The notes: generated from the letters alone by a model not told the origin. A stretch of 64,000 nucleotides of DNA from Mitsuaria chitosanitabida ATCC BAA-476 = NBRC 102408 (GCF_001598255.1 NZ_BCYP01000017.1:1-64000), one strand, 5' to 3'. Shown: positions 1 to 9,488, counted from the first letter of the stretch. Numbers and translations are program-made.

Positions 1-15
1 ACCATCATCGAGTAA
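1..15 (+). CDS. tuf: Elongation factor Tu, last codons (partial)
   Basis: The first 15 bases read as Thr-Ile-Ile-Glu-stop, which fits the C-terminus of EF-Tu in betaproteobacteria (typically ending in Ile-Ile-Glu or similar). EF-Tu delivers aminoacyl-tRNA to the ribosome. The identification rests mainly on position: tuf normally precedes rpsJ at the end of the str operon. Only four residues are visible. Confidence 0.6.
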   Translation, partial: TIIE

Positions 16-51
16 ATCGTCTGCTGGTGCCCACCAGGTGCCGGTGAAGGT

Positions 52-74
52 GCCGTCCCGCTTCGGCGGGCGGC
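52..74 (+). promoter_or_regulatory. Stable UUCG hairpin in the tuf-rpsJ spacer
   Basis: The stem CCCGC/GCGGG closes a TTCG tetraloop and is extended by GCCG/CGGC across one bulged T. A second small hairpin (CTGGTG/CACCAG, 24-37) lies just upstream. No T-run follows, so it is not a canonical terminator. It may stabilise the tuf 3' end or act as a processing or attenuation site between tuf and rpsJ. Confidence 0.45.
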
Positions 75-149
75 GCGCTCGGACCCTGGTGGCGCCATCG
101 CTGCCTCCGCAGTGCCTGGGGCATTGCGTCGCTCTTTGAAGGAAAAGTC

Positions 150-464
150 ATGTCTACCAAGCAAAAGATCCGCATCCGGCTGAAGGCCTTCGATTACAAG
201 CTGATCGACCAATCGGCTCTGGAAATCGTGGACACCGCCAAGCGCACCGGCGCGATCGTCAAGGGCCCGGTGCCCCTGCCGACCCGCAAGGAACGTTTCG
301 ACATCCTGCGTTCGCCGCACGTCAACAAGACCTCGCGCGACCAGTTTGAAATCCGCACCCACCAGCGTCTGATGGACATCGTCGATCCGACCGACAAGAC
401 GGTCGACGCGCTGATGAAGCTGGACCTGCCGGCCGGCGTGGACGTCGAGATCAAGCTGCAGTAA
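150..464 (+). CDS. rpsJ: 30S ribosomal protein S10
   Basis: S10 is a 30S head protein that also serves as NusE in transcription antitermination. The 104-residue product has the usual family length and the typical start [15 protein letters not shown] and the [10 protein letters not shown] segment. The start ATG is preceded by GAAGGAAAA. It follows tuf after a 134-nt spacer and is followed by a strong intrinsic terminator (525-550), so it appears to be the last gene of the str operon and not the first of the S10 operon as in E. coli. Confidence 0.97.
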   Translation: MSTKQKIRIRLKAFDYKLIDQSALEIVDTAKRTGAIVKGPVPLPTRKERFDILRSPHVNKTSRDQFEIRTHQRLMDIVDPTDKTVDALMKLDLPAGVDVEIKLQ

Positions 465-524
465 TGCAGTCGGCCGCACGCCATGGCGTGCGGCTCGGGT
501 GCCGGGCTTCCGGTGCTCGTCATG

Positions 525-550
525 AAAGGCGACCTTCGGGTCGCTTTTTT
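525..550 (+). terminator. Intrinsic terminator after rpsJ
   Basis: A perfect GCGACC/GGTCGC stem with a TTCG tetraloop is followed by six T. It lies 60 nt after the rpsJ stop and would end the tuf-rpsJ transcript. Confidence 0.9.
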
Positions 551-594
551 CATTCCGGCAGCCCTGTCGCGCCAGGCCTGCCGACACGCTGCGC

Positions 595-624
595 TTGCGG
601 TGTTCAGGGGCTTGGCGCTATACT
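595..624 (+). promoter_or_regulatory. Sigma-70 promoter for the rplC operon
   Basis: TTGCGG (595-600) and TATACT (619-624) are separated by 18 bp. The pair lies downstream of the rpsJ terminator and about 190 nt upstream of rplC, the position expected for a promoter that restarts transcription for the L3-S17 genes. Confidence 0.7.
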
Positions 625-636
625 CGCAAGCTTTTC

Positions 637-766
637 CGCGCCGGGATTTCCTGGTGCGGCTTCGTCGCATGACGTCGACGATGGGTCAGGGGCCTTTACC
701 TCCGACTCATTGACGTTGTTGTGCTTGTCAGCCCGGCCAATCGATGTCGGGTGTGTGAAATGACAA
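637..766 (+). promoter_or_regulatory. Structured leader upstream of rplC (possible L4-type control)
   Basis: The predicted leader is about 190 nt and contains a hairpin at 637-660 (CCGCGCC/GGTGCGG with one G-U pair) and a nested structure where TTGTCA (725-730) pairs with TGACAA (761-766) around CCCG/CGGG. In E. coli the S10 leader is the target of L4 autoregulation. Here rplD is the second gene of this unit, so the same logic is possible but not shown; I could not match the E. coli leader structure. Confidence 0.3.
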
Positions 767-817
767 CCAACCCAGCCGGCGGTGTCTCCGTCGTGGGGTG
801 GAAGTCAGGAGAAAACC

Positions 818-1492
818 ATGAGTCTTAGCAAACGCCGCCTCGGCTTGCTGGGCCGCAAGGTGGGCATGATGCGTGTGTTCACGGCCGACGGTGATACCGT
901 GCCCGTGACCGTGCTGGACGTGTCCAACAACCGCGTGACCCAGATCAAGACCGACGAAATCGACGGCTACAGCGCCATTCAGGTGACCTACGGTGCGCGC
1001 AAGGCGTCCCGCGTCACCAAGCCGGAAGCGGGTCACCTCGCCAAGGCTGGTGTCGAAGCTGGCGAAATCATCCAAGAATTCCGCGTCGAGGCCGACGTTG
1101 CCGCCGAGTACAAGCCCGGCGCGCAAGTCCCCGTGACGCTGTTCGAAGCCGGTCAGCTGGTCGACGTGCAAGGCACCTCGATTGGTAAGGGCTTCGCAGG
1201 CACCATCAAGCGCCACAACTTCGGTTCGCAGCGCGCTTCGCACGGTAACAGCCGCTCGCACAACGTTCCTGGCTCCATCTCGATGGCACAGGATCCGGGC
1301 CGCGTGTTCCCGGGCAAGAAGATGTCCGGCCACCTCGGCGACGTCACCGTGACCGTCCAGAACCTGGACGTCGTCCGCATCGACGAAGCCCGCCAGCTGG
1401 TGCTGGTGCGCGGTGCCGTTCCTGGCGCGAAGGAAGGATTCGTCGTGATCCGTCCGGCCGTCAAGGTCAAGGTCAAGAAGGGAGCCAACTGA
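818..1492 (+). CDS. rplC: 50S ribosomal protein L3
   Basis: L3 is an early-assembly 50S protein near the peptidyl transferase centre. The start ATG at 818 is chosen because CAGGAGA lies 5-11 nt upstream and the product then begins [17 protein letters not shown], the normal N-terminus; an in-frame upstream ATG would add a non-conserved tail. At 224 residues it is slightly longer than E. coli L3 (209). The conserved central loop [19 protein letters not shown] is present. Its stop overlaps the rplD start by one base. Confidence 0.97.
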   Translation: MSLSKRRLGLLGRKVGMMRVFTADGDTVPVTVLDVSNNRVTQIKTDEIDGYSAIQVTYGARKASRVTKPEAGHLAKAGVEAGEIIQEFRVEADVAAEYKPGAQVPVTLFEAGQLVDVQGTSIGKGFAGTIKRHNFGSQRASHGNSRSHNVPGSISMAQDPGRVFPGKKMSGHLGDVTVTVQNLDVVRIDEARQLVLVRGAVPGAKEGFVVIRPAVKVKVKKGAN

Positions 1493-2112
1493 TGCAACTC
1501 GAGCTCCTGAATGAGCAGGGTCAGGCAACGTCGAAGGTCGACGCTCCCGACACCCTTTTCGCTCGTGATTACAACGAAGCCCTGGTGCACCAGGTGGTCG
1601 TGGCCTATCAGGCCAACGCCCGTCAAGGCACTCGCGCCCAGCTGACCCGCGCTGAAGTCCGTCACTCGACGAAGAAGCCGTTCCGTCAAAAGGGCACCGG
1701 CAACGCGCGTGCTGGTATGACCTCCTCGCCGCTGTGGCGTGGGGGTGGTCGCATCTTCCCGAACAAGCCTGACGAGAACTTCTCGCACAAGCTGAACAAG
1801 AAGATGTACCGCGCCGGCATGGCCGCCATCCTGTCGCAGCTGGCTCGCGAAGGCCGCCTGGCTGTCGTGGACTCGATCTCGATCGAAGCCCCGAAGACCA
1901 AGCTGCTGGCCTCGAAGCTCAAGGCCATGGGTCTGGATCACGTCATGGTGATCTCCGACCAGGTCGACGACAACCTGCTGCTGGCATCGCGCAACCTGCC
2001 CAACGTGCTGGTCGTCGAGCCGCGCTACGTCGATCCGCTGTCGCTGGTCTTCTACAAGAAGGTGCTGGTGACCAAGGCTGCGATCGAGCAACTGAAGGAG
2101 ATGCTGGCATGA
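1492..2112 (+). CDS. rplD: 50S ribosomal protein L4
   Basis: L4 binds 23S rRNA, lines the exit tunnel and in some bacteria represses its own operon. The 206-residue product has the conserved loop KGTGNARAG and the RGGGR segment. It overlaps rplC by one base and rplW by four (ATGA), which indicates translational coupling. Confidence 0.97.
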   Translation: MQLELLNEQGQATSKVDAPDTLFARDYNEALVHQVVVAYQANARQGTRAQLTRAEVRHSTKKPFRQKGTGNARAGMTSSPLWRGGGRIFPNKPDENFSHKLNKKMYRAGMAAILSQLAREGRLAVVDSISIEAPKTKLLASKLKAMGLDHVMVISDQVDDNLLLASRNLPNVLVVEPRYVDPLSLVFYKKVLVTKAAIEQLKEMLA

Positions 2113-2423
2113 GCGCGCCCAAGTTTGCTGAAGGCCGTCTGGCCAAGGTGCTGCTCGCTCCGATCGTGTCCGAGAAGGCCACGATGGCTGGCGAAAAGCA
2201 CAACCAAGTCCTGTTCAAGGTCCTGCGCGACGCCACCAAGCCCGAAGTCAAGGCCGCTGTTGAACTGATGTTCAAGGTCGAGGTCGAGGCGGTGAACATC
2301 GTCAACGTCAAGGGCAAGACCAAGCGCTTCGGTGGCCGTCTGGGCCGTCGCGACCACGTCAAGAAGGCGTACGTGTCGCTGAAGGCTGGCCAGGAGCTCA
2401 ACTTCTCCGGGGAGGCTGCGTAA
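2109..2423 (+). CDS. rplW: 50S ribosomal protein L23
   Basis: L23 sits at the tunnel exit and is the docking site for trigger factor and SRP. The 104-residue product includes the typical APIVSEKAT segment and the [10 protein letters not shown] basic loop. It overlaps rplD at its start and shares one base with rplB at its end. Confidence 0.96.
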   Translation: MSAPKFAEGRLAKVLLAPIVSEKATMAGEKHNQVLFKVLRDATKPEVKAAVELMFKVEVEAVNIVNVKGKTKRFGGRLGRRDHVKKAYVSLKAGQELNFSGEAA

Positions 2424-3247
2424 TGGCCGTCGTTAAAGTCAAGCCGACTTCGCCTGGCCGTCGTGGCGTGGTGAAGGTGGTGCACAAGCACCTCCACAAG
2501 GGCGCTCCCGAGGCTTCGCTGCTCGAGCCGCAGAAGCAAAAGTCTGGCCGTAACAACAACGGTCACATCACGATGCGCCACAAGGGCGGTGGTCACAAGC
2601 ACCACTACCGCGTGGTGGACTTCCGTCGCAACAAGGACGGCATCCCGGCGAAGGTCGAGCGTATCGAGTACGACCCGAACCGTACGGCTCACATCGCTCT
2701 GGTGTGCTATGCCGACGGCGAGCGTCGCTACATCATCGCTCCGCGCAACCTGGAAGTGGGTTCCACGATCCTGAGCGGCGCTGAAGCCCCGATCAAGGTC
2801 GGCAACACCCTGCCCATCCGCAACATCCCCGTGGGTTCGACGATCCACTGCGTGGAAATGCTGCCGAGCAAGGGTGCCCAGATTGCTCGTTCCGCCGGTA
2901 CCTCGGTGGTCCTGATGGCCCGTGACGGCATGTACGCCCAGCTGCGTCTGCGCTCCGGCGAAGTCCGCCGCGTGCACATCGACTGCCGCGCCACCATCGG
3001 TGAAGTGAGCAACGAAGAGCACAGCCTGCGTCAGTACGGCAAGGCCGGCGCCATCCGCTGGAAGGGCATCCGCCCGACCGTGCGTGGTACCGCCATGAAC
3101 CCGGTCGACCACCCGCACGGTGGTGGTGAGGGTCGTACGGGTGAAGGTCAGGCCCCTGTGTCGCCGTGGAACACCCTGACGAAGGGCTACCGCACTCGCA
3201 ACAACAAGCGCACGCAGACCTTCATCGTCTCGCGTCGCAAGAAGTAA
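2423..3247 (+). CDS. rplB: 50S ribosomal protein L2
   Basis: L2 is needed for subunit association and peptidyl transferase centre architecture. It has 274 residues, the usual length. The C-terminal [13 protein letters not shown] motif contains the conserved histidine known to be important for activity in E. coli L2. The start ATG overlaps the rplW stop. Confidence 0.98.
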   Translation: MAVVKVKPTSPGRRGVVKVVHKHLHKGAPEASLLEPQKQKSGRNNNGHITMRHKGGGHKHHYRVVDFRRNKDGIPAKVERIEYDPNRTAHIALVCYADGERRYIIAPRNLEVGSTILSGAEAPIKVGNTLPIRNIPVGSTIHCVEMLPSKGAQIARSAGTSVVLMARDGMYAQLRLRSGEVRRVHIDCRATIGEVSNEEHSLRQYGKAGAIRWKGIRPTVRGTAMNPVDHPHGGGEGRTGEGQAPVSPWNTLTKGYRTRNNKRTQTFIVSRRKK

Positions 3248-3260
3248 GGGGTAGACCACC

Positions 3261-3539
3261 ATGGCTCGTTCCCTCAAAAAGGGTCCCTTCGTGGACCATC
3301 ACTTGCAGGCGAAGGTCGACAAGGCCGTTGCCAACAAGGACAAGAAGCCCATCAAGACCTGGTCGCGTCGCTCGACGATCCTGCCCGAGTTCATCGGTCT
3401 GACGATCGCCGTGCACAACGGCAAGCAGCACGTGCCGGTCTATGTGTCTGACCAGATGGTCGGTCACAAGCTGGGTGAATTCGCTCTGACCCGCACCTTC
3501 AAGGGCCACCCGGCCGACAAGAAGGCCGGCAAGAAGTAA
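3261..3539 (+). CDS. rpsS: 30S ribosomal protein S19
   Basis: S19 forms a complex with S13 in the 30S head. The 92-residue product begins [15 protein letters not shown] and contains the [15 protein letters not shown] segment typical of S19. It lies 13 nt after rplB with AAGGGG upstream. Confidence 0.97.
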   Translation: MARSLKKGPFVDHHLQAKVDKAVANKDKKPIKTWSRRSTILPEFIGLTIAVHNGKQHVPVYVSDQMVGHKLGEFALTRTFKGHPADKKAGKK

Positions 3540-3550
3540 GGATGACGACG

Positions 3551-3880
3551 ATGGAAACCAAAGCAATCGTTCGTGGCGTCCGCCTGTCGTTCGATAAGGG
3601 CCGCCTGGTGGCGGACCTGATCCGCGGCAAGAAGGTGGATCAAGCGCTGAACATCCTGGAGTTCACCCAGAAGAAGGCCGCGCTGATCATCAAGAAGGCG
3701 CTGGAATCGGCGATCGCCAATGCTGAGCACAACGACGGTGCCGACATTGACGAGCTGAAGGTCACTTCGATCTACGTGGAGCAGGGCACCACGCTGAAGC
3801 GGTTCTCCGCGCGCGCCAAGGGCCGCGGCAACCGCATCAGCAAGCCGACCTGCCATATCTACGTGACCGTCGGCAACTGA
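3551..3880 (+). CDS. rplV: 50S ribosomal protein L22
   Basis: L22 extends a beta hairpin into the exit tunnel; changes there can give macrolide resistance. The product is 109 residues from ATG 3551, starting [13 protein letters not shown]. An ATG at 3542 is in frame, but the AAGGA at 3538-3542 overlaps it while being well spaced (8 nt) from 3551. The C-terminal [15 protein letters not shown] hairpin motif is present. Confidence 0.95.
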   Translation: METKAIVRGVRLSFDKGRLVADLIRGKKVDQALNILEFTQKKAALIIKKALESAIANAEHNDGADIDELKVTSIYVEQGTTLKRFSARAKGRGNRISKPTCHIYVTVGN

Positions 3881-3895
3881 GCCTGAAGGAAGACT

Positions 3896-4705
3896 ATGGG
3901 ACAGAAAATTCATCCGACTGGCTTCCGCCTGCCCGTCACCCGTAACTGGGCGTCGCGCTGGTACGCGAACAACCAGAACTTCGCCAGCATGCTGGCCGAA
4001 GATCTGCAAGTCCGCGACTTCCTGAAGGCCAAGCTGAAGAACGCCGCCGTTTCGCGCATCCTGATCGAGCGCCCGGCCAAGAACGCTCGCATCACGATCT
4101 TCTCGGCTCGTCCGGGCGTCGTGATCGGCAAGAAGGGCGAGGACATCGAGAACCTGAAGGCCGAGCTGGCCAAGCGTCTGGGCGTGCCCGTCGCTGTCAA
4201 CATCGAAGAAGTGCGCAAGCCCGAGATCGATGCCCAGCTGATCGCCGACTCGATCACTCAGCAGCTCGAAAAGCGCATCATGTTCCGTCGTGCGATGAAG
4301 CGCGCGATGCAGAACGCGATGCGTCTGGGCGCCCAAGGCATCAAGATCATGTCCGCCGGCCGTCTGAACGGCATCGAAATCGCTCGTACCGAGTGGTATC
4401 GCGAAGGCCGTGTGCCCCTGCACACCCTGAAGGCTGACATCGATTACGGCTTCTCCGAAGCCAAGACCACCTACGGCGTGATCGGCGTCAAGGTGTGGGT
4501 GTATCGCGGCGACCGCCTGGCCAATGGCGAGGCTCCCGTGATCAACACCCCCCCGGGTGCCGAGGATGACCGTCGTCCGCGCCGTAACGCCCGTCCGGGC
4601 GCTCCGGGTGGCCGTGGTCGTGGCGACAAGCCTGCCGAAGGCGGCGACAAGCCTGCTGCGAAGCGTGTGGTGCGCAAGCCCGCCGCTGACGGCGGCCAGG
4701 CGTAA
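3896..4705 (+). CDS. rpsC: 30S ribosomal protein S3
   Basis: S3 forms part of the mRNA entry channel and has helicase activity with S4 and S5. The KH type-2 domain is visible with the loop [11 protein letters not shown]. The product has 269 residues against about 233 in E. coli; the extra length is a C-terminal tail (about residues 225-269) rich in Arg, Gly, Pro and Ala, likely disordered and seen in related Burkholderiales. AGGA precedes the start. Confidence 0.96.
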   Translation: MGQKIHPTGFRLPVTRNWASRWYANNQNFASMLAEDLQVRDFLKAKLKNAAVSRILIERPAKNARITIFSARPGVVIGKKGEDIENLKAELAKRLGVPVAVNIEEVRKPEIDAQLIADSITQQLEKRIMFRRAMKRAMQNAMRLGAQGIKIMSAGRLNGIEIARTEWYREGRVPLHTLKADIDYGFSEAKTTYGVIGVKVWVYRGDRLANGEAPVINTPPGAEDDRRPRRNARPGAPGGRGRGDKPAEGGDKPAAKRVVRKPAADGGQA

Positions 4706-4717
4706 GGAGAACTCAAC

Positions 4718-5134
4718 ATGCTGCAACCCGCTCGTCGCAAATATCGCAAGGAGCAAAAGGGCCGCAACACTGGTGTTGCGACCCGCGGCGCGACCGTCGC
4801 TTTCGGTGACTTCGGCCTGAAGGCTACCGAGCGCGGCCGTATCACGGCTCGCCAGATCGAAGCGGCTCGCCGCGCGATCTCGCGTCACATCAAGCGCGGT
4901 GGCCGGATCTTCATCCGGATCTTCCCGGACAAGCCGATCTCGCAAAAGCCTGCCGAAGTCCGTATGGGTAACGGTAAGGGCAACCCGGAGTACTACGTGG
5001 CTGAGATCCAGCCCGGCAAGGTGCTCTACGAGGTCAATGGCGTGCCCGAGGCACTGGCGCGCGAAGCGTTCACGCTGGCCGCTGCCAAGCTGCCCCTGCG
5101 TTGCACCTTCGTGACTCGCCAGCTCGGCGCCTGA
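4718..5134 (+). CDS. rplP: 50S ribosomal protein L16
   Basis: L16 contacts the A-site tRNA region and is added late in 50S assembly. It has 138 residues, beginning [17 protein letters not shown], with the conserved [14 protein letters not shown] segment. AAGGAG lies 8 nt before the start. Confidence 0.97.
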   Translation: MLQPARRKYRKEQKGRNTGVATRGATVAFGDFGLKATERGRITARQIEAARRAISRHIKRGGRIFIRIFPDKPISQKPAEVRMGNGKGNPEYYVAEIQPGKVLYEVNGVPEALAREAFTLAAAKLPLRCTFVTRQLGA

Positions 5135-5148
5135 TTGGAGAACATCCC

Positions 5149-5346
5149 ATGAAAGCATCTGAACTGCGCGCGAAAGACGTGGCTGCCCTGGAAAAGGAAG
5201 TCACCGATCTGCTGAAGGCCCACTTTGGTCTGCGCATGCAAAAGGCCACGCAACAGTTGACCAACACTTCGGTGCTGGGCAACACGCGTCGCGACATCGC
5301 CCGCGCCAAGACCATCCTGGCCGAGAAGAAGGGAGCCGCGAAATGA
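5149..5346 (+). CDS. rpmC: 50S ribosomal protein L29
   Basis: L29 is a small two-helix protein next to L23 at the tunnel exit. The start ATG 5149 ([12 protein letters not shown]) has TTGGAG upstream and gives 65 residues, the normal size; the open frame extends further upstream without a good site. It ends in a 4-base ATGA overlap with rpsQ. Confidence 0.96.
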   Translation: MKASELRAKDVAALEKEVTDLLKAHFGLRMQKATQQLTNTSVLGNTRRDIARAKTILAEKKGAAK

Positions 5347-5612
5347 CGCAAGCTCAAGAGAAGAACACCCGCACCCTGGTCGGCAAGGTCGTCAGCGACA
5401 AGCGCGCCAAGACCGTGACCGTGCTGGTTGAGCGTCGTGCCAAGCACGAGCTGTACGGCAAGATCGTGGCTCGCTCGCGCAAGTACCACGCTCATGACGA
5501 GAACGGCGAATACAAGATGGGCGACATCGTCGAGATCGCCGAAGGCCGTCCGCTGTCGAAGACCAAGAGCTGGGTCGTGACCCGCTTGGTCGAGAAGGCT
5601 CAGCTGGTCTGA
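5343..5612 (+). CDS. rpsQ: 30S ribosomal protein S17
   Basis: S17 is a primary 16S rRNA binding protein with an OB fold. The 89-residue product shows [20 protein letters not shown] and YHAHDE segments typical of S17. It overlaps rpmC and is the last gene of this unit, being followed by a probable terminator before the peroxiredoxin gene. Confidence 0.97.
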   Translation: MTQAQEKNTRTLVGKVVSDKRAKTVTVLVERRAKHELYGKIVARSRKYHAHDENGEYKMGDIVEIAEGRPLSKTKSWVVTRLVEKAQLV

Positions 5613-5673
5613 TCTCGGAGGCGCTGCATCGGTGGCGCCGCCCTCGCGATCGGGATGGTGACGTCCCGATCCC

Positions 5674-5714
5674 AAATGGCTGGAACCCGGAATACCCGGT
5701 GTCCGGCCATTTTT
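5674..5714 (+). terminator. Probable terminator after rpsQ
   Basis: AAATGGC (5674-5680) pairs perfectly with GCCATTT (5706-5712), with extra pairing inside, and runs into five T. A second hairpin (ATCGGGA/TCCCGAT) lies just upstream at about 5649-5670. Together they separate the S10-type genes from the peroxiredoxin gene. Confidence 0.6.
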
Positions 5715-5776
5715 CATTTCTGGCGGCAAACTTCGCCGCTTCCAATCCATCAATCAACAGCAAACAGGAGCGTCTC

Positions 5777-6286
5777 ATGCTGAAAGTGGGTGATCGTCTG
5801 CCGGCGGGCCAACTGCAGGAATTCATCGAAGTCGAGGGCGAGGGTTGCTCGCTCGGGCCGAACAGTTTTGACATCGAGAAGGCGACCGCGGGCAAGACCG
5901 TCGCGATCTTCGCGTTGCCTGGTGCCTTCACGCCGACCTGCTCCGCTCAGCACGTGCCCGGCTATGTGGCAGGAGCGGACGACCTGAAGGCGGCTGGCGT
6001 CGACGAGATCTGGTGCGTGTCGGTCAACGATGCATTCGTGATGGGCGCCTGGGGCCGTGACCAGAAGACGGCCGGCAAGGTGCGGATGATGGCGGACGGC
6101 AGCGCGGCATTCACGCAGGCTGCGGGCCTGACGCTGGACCTGGTGGCGCGTGGCATGGGCCTTCGGTCTCAGCGCTACTCGATGCTCGTCAAGGACGGCG
6201 TGGTCAAGTCGCTGAACATCGAGGCGCCGGGCAAGTTCGAGGTCAGCGATGCCGGCACGATGCTGGCTCAGGCCAAGGCCCTGTGA
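5777..6286 (+). CDS. Peroxiredoxin (Prx5-like, AhpC/TSA superfamily)
   Basis: A thiol peroxidase that reduces hydroperoxides, probably recycled by glutaredoxin or thioredoxin. The 169-residue product carries the peroxidatic motif PGAFTPTCS with Cys55, and a conserved Arg in LRSQRYSML. Cys24 and the Cys in EIWCVSVND are candidate resolving residues. The start at 5777 has AGGAG 7 nt upstream. It sits between rpsQ and rplN, with a terminator-like structure before it and a hairpin after it, so it seems to be a separate small unit inside the ribosomal cluster. The same placement occurs in related Burkholderiales. Confidence 0.9.
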   Translation: MLKVGDRLPAGQLQEFIEVEGEGCSLGPNSFDIEKATAGKTVAIFALPGAFTPTCSAQHVPGYVAGADDLKAAGVDEIWCVSVNDAFVMGAWGRDQKTAGKVRMMADGSAAFTQAAGLTLDLVARGMGLRSQRYSMLVKDGVVKSLNIEAPGKFEVSDAGTMLAQAKAL

Positions 6287-6291
6287 GGCCG

Positions 6292-6319
6292 CGGCACCAC
6301 TGGATCTCCGGTGGTGCCG
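6292..6319 (+). terminator. Hairpin after the peroxiredoxin gene
   Basis: CGGCACCAC and GTGGTGCCG form a perfect 9-bp stem with a 10-nt loop 5 nt after the stop codon. There is no T-run, so it may be a weak or factor-assisted terminator or a 3' stabilising element. Confidence 0.5.
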
Positions 6320-6330
6320 GCATGCGACAG

Positions 6331-6360
6331 TTGACAAGCGGGTTGTGCTTCCAGCATAAT
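6331..6360 (+). promoter_or_regulatory. Sigma-70 promoter for the spc operon
   Basis: A consensus TTGACA (6331-6336) is followed after 18 bp by CATAAT (6355-6360). It starts a leader of about 200 nt before rplN. I see no further gene in 6361-6570. Confidence 0.85.
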
Positions 6361-6570
6361 CCGCAGCTTCGCCGAATGGTGGTTCCGTCGCTCGACGGGT
6401 TCTTTGACTAGCGCAACGAACAGCCGCCTTCGGTTCTCGGTTTCTTGCCCATGAAGGCCAGACGCGGGTCGCCGCAACGCGACGAGTGATTGGCTTACGG
6501 GCCCAAGACTGACCGCTCTGGATGGCTGCGATGGTCGCAGTTGCCTGCGCGGGAAAAGTTGGGGACAGAC

Positions 6571-6939
6571 ATGATCCAAATGCAATCGCGACTCGACGTC
6601 GCGGACAACACTGGCGCCAAGTCCGTCATGTGCATCAAGGTGCTTGGTGGTTCCAAGCGTCGGTATGCCCATATTGGCGACATCATCAAGGTCAGCATCA
6701 AGGAAGCTGCGCCGCGTGGCCGCGTCAAAAAGGGCGAGGTCTATAACGCGGTGGTCGTGCGCACGGCCAAGGGCGTGCGTCGTCAAGACGGCTCCCTGGT
6801 CAAGTTCGACGGCAATGCCGCCGTGCTGCTGAACGCCAAGCTGGAGCCCATCGGCACCCGCATCTTCGGCCCGGTCACGCGTGAACTGCGTACCGAGCGC
6901 TTCATGAAGATCGTGTCGCTGGCGCCTGAGGTGCTCTAA
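6571..6939 (+). CDS. rplN: 50S ribosomal protein L14
   Basis: L14 is at the subunit interface and is the target of the silencing factor RsfS. The start at 6571 gives 122 residues, the family norm, beginning [17 protein letters not shown]; the frame is open further upstream but not conserved. GGGGACAG provides a weak ribosome site. It is the first gene of the spc unit as in E. coli. Confidence 0.97.
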   Translation: MIQMQSRLDVADNTGAKSVMCIKVLGGSKRRYAHIGDIIKVSIKEAAPRGRVKKGEVYNAVVVRTAKGVRRQDGSLVKFDGNAAVLLNAKLEPIGTRIFGPVTRELRTERFMKIVSLAPEVL

Positions 6940-6964
6940 GCCCCGCTCAGACAAAGGTATTGCC

Positions 6965-7282
6965 ATGAACAAGATTCGCAAAGGCGACGAGGTCATCGTT
7001 CTGACCGGCCGCGACAAGGGTAAGCGCGGCACCGTGACGCTGCGCGTTGACGTCGATCACGTCGTGATCGATGGCATCAACGTCGTCAAGAAGCACGTCA
7101 AGCCGAACCCGCTGAAGGGTACGACTGGCGGCATCGTCGACAAGTCCATGCCCATCCATCAATCCAACGTGGCGATCTTCAACGCCGCTTCCGGCAAGGC
7201 CGATCGCGTGGGCATCAAGCTCGGCGCCGACGGCAAGCGGGTGCGCGTGTTCAAGTCGACCGGCGAAGAGATCAAGGCCTAA
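6965..7282 (+). CDS. rplX: 50S ribosomal protein L24
   Basis: L24 is an assembly initiator protein of the 50S. The 105-residue product contains the KOW-type segment [22 protein letters not shown] at its N-terminus (residues 1-22). It lies 25 nt after rplN and 10 nt before rplE. Confidence 0.96.
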   Translation: MNKIRKGDEVIVLTGRDKGKRGTVTLRVDVDHVVIDGINVVKKHVKPNPLKGTTGGIVDKSMPIHQSNVAIFNAASGKADRVGIKLGADGKRVRVFKSTGEEIKA

Positions 7283-7292
7283 GGGGTAAGAC

Positions 7293-7832
7293 ATGGCTCG
7301 TTTGCAAGAGTTCTATCGCGAGAAGGTCGTCCCCGGTCTGACCGAGAAGTTCGGCTACAAGTCCGTGATGGAAGTGCCGCGCATCACCAAGATCACGCTG
7401 AACATGGGCGTGAGCGAGGCGGTCGCCGACAAGAAGGTCATGGACCACGCCGTCAGCGACCTGACCAAGATCGCAGGCCAGAAGCCCGTGGTCACGAAGT
7501 CGAAGAAGGCGATCGCCGGCTTCAAGATCCGTGACGGCGTGCCTATCGGCTGCATGGTGACCCTGCGTGGCGCCACGATGTACGAATTCCTGGACCGCTT
7601 CGTGACCGTGGCTCTGCCGCGCGTGCGTGACTTCCGCGGTATCTCGGGTCGTTCGTTCGACGGTCGCGGCAACTACAACATCGGCGTCAAGGAACAGATC
7701 ATCTTCCCCGAAATCGAGTACGACAAGGTGGATGCTCTGCGTGGTCTGAACATCAGCATCACGACGACGGCCAAGACGGACGACGAAGCCAAGGCTCTGC
7801 TGGCTGCGTTCAAGTTCCCGTTCAAGAACTGA
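7293..7832 (+). CDS. rplE: 50S ribosomal protein L5
   Basis: L5 binds 5S rRNA and contacts P-site tRNA. It has 179 residues, with [16 protein letters not shown] and the C-terminal [14 protein letters not shown] segment typical of the family. AAGGGG precedes the start. Confidence 0.97.
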   Translation: MARLQEFYREKVVPGLTEKFGYKSVMEVPRITKITLNMGVSEAVADKKVMDHAVSDLTKIAGQKPVVTKSKKAIAGFKIRDGVPIGCMVTLRGATMYEFLDRFVTVALPRVRDFRGISGRSFDGRGNYNIGVKEQIIFPEIEYDKVDALRGLNISITTTAKTDDEAKALLAAFKFPFKN

Positions 7833-7840
7833 GGTGACCC

Positions 7841-8146
7841 GTGGCAAAACTCTCGATTAAGCAACGTGAGCTGAAGCGCGCCCAACTGGTCGCCAAGTAC
7901 GCCAAGAAGTACGCGGAACTGAAGGCCATCATCGACGACAGCAAGAAGTCGGACGAAGAGCGCTATCTGGCCCGCCTGGAGCTGCAGAAGCTGCCCCGGA
8001 ACGCCAACCCGACCCGCCAGCGCAACCGCTGCGAACTGACCGGCCGCCCCCGCGGCACGTTCCGCAAGTTCGGCCTGGCTCGTAACAAGATTCGTGAGCT
8101 GGCCTTCAAGGGCGACATCCCCGGTGTCGTCAAGGCCAGCTGGTAA
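7841..8146 (+). CDS. rpsN: 30S ribosomal protein S14, zinc-free form
   Basis: S14 is a 30S head protein. The 101-residue product starts at GTG 7841 with GAGGTG upstream. It is the long C-minus form: only one Cys is present and there is no CxxC zinc motif. The C-terminal [18 protein letters not shown] segment is diagnostic. It follows rplE by 8 nt. Confidence 0.96.
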   Translation: MAKLSIKQRELKRAQLVAKYAKKYAELKAIIDDSKKSDEERYLARLELQKLPRNANPTRQRNRCELTGRPRGTFRKFGLARNKIRELAFKGDIPGVVKASW

Positions 8147-8169
8147 TCGGCAGGTTTAGGAGATTTCGT

Positions 8170-8565
8170 ATGAGCATGAGTGATCCTATCGCCGATATGC
8201 TGACCCGCATTCGCAACGCCCAAAGCGTTGAGAAGGCCAGCGTCGTGATGCCTTCCTCCAAGCTGAAGGTCGCGATCGCCAAGGTCCTGAAGGATGAAGG
8301 CTATATCGACGACTTCGCGGTGCGCGGTGACGCTGCCCGCCCGGAACTCGAGATCGCGCTGAAGTATTACGCCGGTCGTCCGGTGATCGAGCGCATCGAG
8401 CGCGTGAGCCGTCCCGGCCTGCGCATCTACAAGGGCCGCCACGACATTCCTCAGGTCATGAATGGCCTGGGTGTGGCGATCGTCACCACGCCCAAGGGTG
8501 TGATGACCGACCGCAAAGCGCGTCAAGCCGGTGTCGGCGGCGAAGTGCTTTGCTACGTCGCCTAA
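8170..8565 (+). CDS. rpsH: 30S ribosomal protein S8
   Basis: S8 is a primary 16S rRNA binder and in E. coli represses the spc operon. The 131-residue product begins [18 protein letters not shown] and has the C-terminal [21 protein letters not shown] signature. TAGGAGA is 7 nt upstream of the start. Confidence 0.97.
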   Translation: MSMSDPIADMLTRIRNAQSVEKASVVMPSSKLKVAIAKVLKDEGYIDDFAVRGDAARPELEIALKYYAGRPVIERIERVSRPGLRIYKGRHDIPQVMNGLGVAIVTTPKGVMTDRKARQAGVGGEVLCYVA

Positions 8566-8583
8566 GCCAAGGAGAGACAGACA

Positions 8584-9117
8584 ATGTCCCGCGTTGGAAA
8601 AATGCCGGTCGTCGTCCCGCAAGGCGTGGATGTCGCGATCGCAGCTGACAAGATCAGCGTCAAGGGCGCCCAAGGCACCCTGTTCGTGGCCGTGAACCCT
8701 CTGGTGACGGTCAAGTCGGAAGGCGGCAAGCTGACCTTCGTTCCGAACAGCGAATCGGCGGACGCCGATGCGATGAGCGGCACGATGCGCGCGCTGTTGA
8801 ACAACATGGTCAACGGCGTGAGCAAGGGCTTCGAGAAGAAGCTGAACCTGGTTGGCGTGGGTTTCCGCGCCCAGGCTCAAGGCCAGAAGCTGAACCTGCA
8901 GATCGGGTTCTCGCACCCGGTCGTCAAGGACATGCCGGCTGGTATCAAGGTCGAGTGCCCGACCCAGACCGAAATCCTGATCAAGGGTGCGGATCGCCAG
9001 GTCGTCGGTCAGATCGCCGCTGAAGTGCGCGCGATCCGTCCGCCGGAGCCCTACAAGGGCAAGGGCATCCGTTACGCCGACGAGAAGGTCTCCCTCAAAG
9101 AGACCAAGAAGAAGTAA
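8584..9117 (+). CDS. rplF: 50S ribosomal protein L6
   Basis: L6 lies near the GTPase centre (sarcin-ricin loop). It has 177 residues, beginning [15 protein letters not shown], and ends with the [14 protein letters not shown] signature. AAGGAG precedes the start. Confidence 0.97.
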   Translation: MSRVGKMPVVVPQGVDVAIAADKISVKGAQGTLFVAVNPLVTVKSEGGKLTFVPNSESADADAMSGTMRALLNNMVNGVSKGFEKKLNLVGVGFRAQAQGQKLNLQIGFSHPVVKDMPAGIKVECPTQTEILIKGADRQVVGQIAAEVRAIRPPEPYKGKGIRYADEKVSLKETKKK

Positions 9118-9128
9118 GGAGCCGCGCC

Positions 9129-9488
9129 ATGCTGAACAAGAAGGAACAACGCCTGCGTCGTTCGCGTCAAACGCGTGCTCGCATCGCTCTCCAGCGCGTG
9201 GCCCGTCTGACGGTCTTCCGCTCGAACCTGCACATCTACGCTTCGGTCATTTCCGAAGACGGCCAACGTGTGGTGGCTTCGGCCTCCACCGTCGAGAAGG
9301 ACGTGCGTACCCAGCTGTCGGGCAAGGGTGGCAACGTTGCCGCCGCCGCCCTGATCGGCAAGCGCATCGCCGAGAAGGCGAAGGCTGCTGGCGTCGAGAA
9401 GGTCGCTTTCGACCGTTCGGGCTTCGCCTACCACGGCCGTGTCAAGGCCCTGGCTGAAGCCGCTCGCGAAGCCGGCCTGCAGTTCTGA
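9129..9488 (+). CDS. rplR: 50S ribosomal protein L18
   Basis: L18 binds 5S rRNA together with L5. The 119-residue product has the basic N-terminus [19 protein letters not shown] and the conserved [15 protein letters not shown] segment. AAGGAG is placed 8 nt upstream. Confidence 0.97.
   Translation: MLNKKEQRLRRSRQTRARIALQRVARLTVFRSNLHIYASVISEDGQRVVASASTVEKDVRTQLSGKGGNVAAAALIGKRIAEKAKAAGVEKVAFDRSGFAYHGRVKALAEAAREAGLQF

Noticed and set aside
464-763. Open frames in the rpsJ-rplC spacer (99 and 76 codons)
   Set aside because: They overlap the terminator and the promoter, lack ribosome sites and encode no recognisable sequence.
3542-3550. Upstream ATG for rplV
   Set aside because: The ribosome-binding AAGGA overlaps this ATG, while it is well spaced from ATG 3551, which also gives the conserved N-terminus.
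194-5753. Long open frames on the minus strand across the ribosomal protein cluster
   Set aside because: They are antisense to well-conserved ribosomal genes, have no family resemblance and arise from the high GC content and codon bias.
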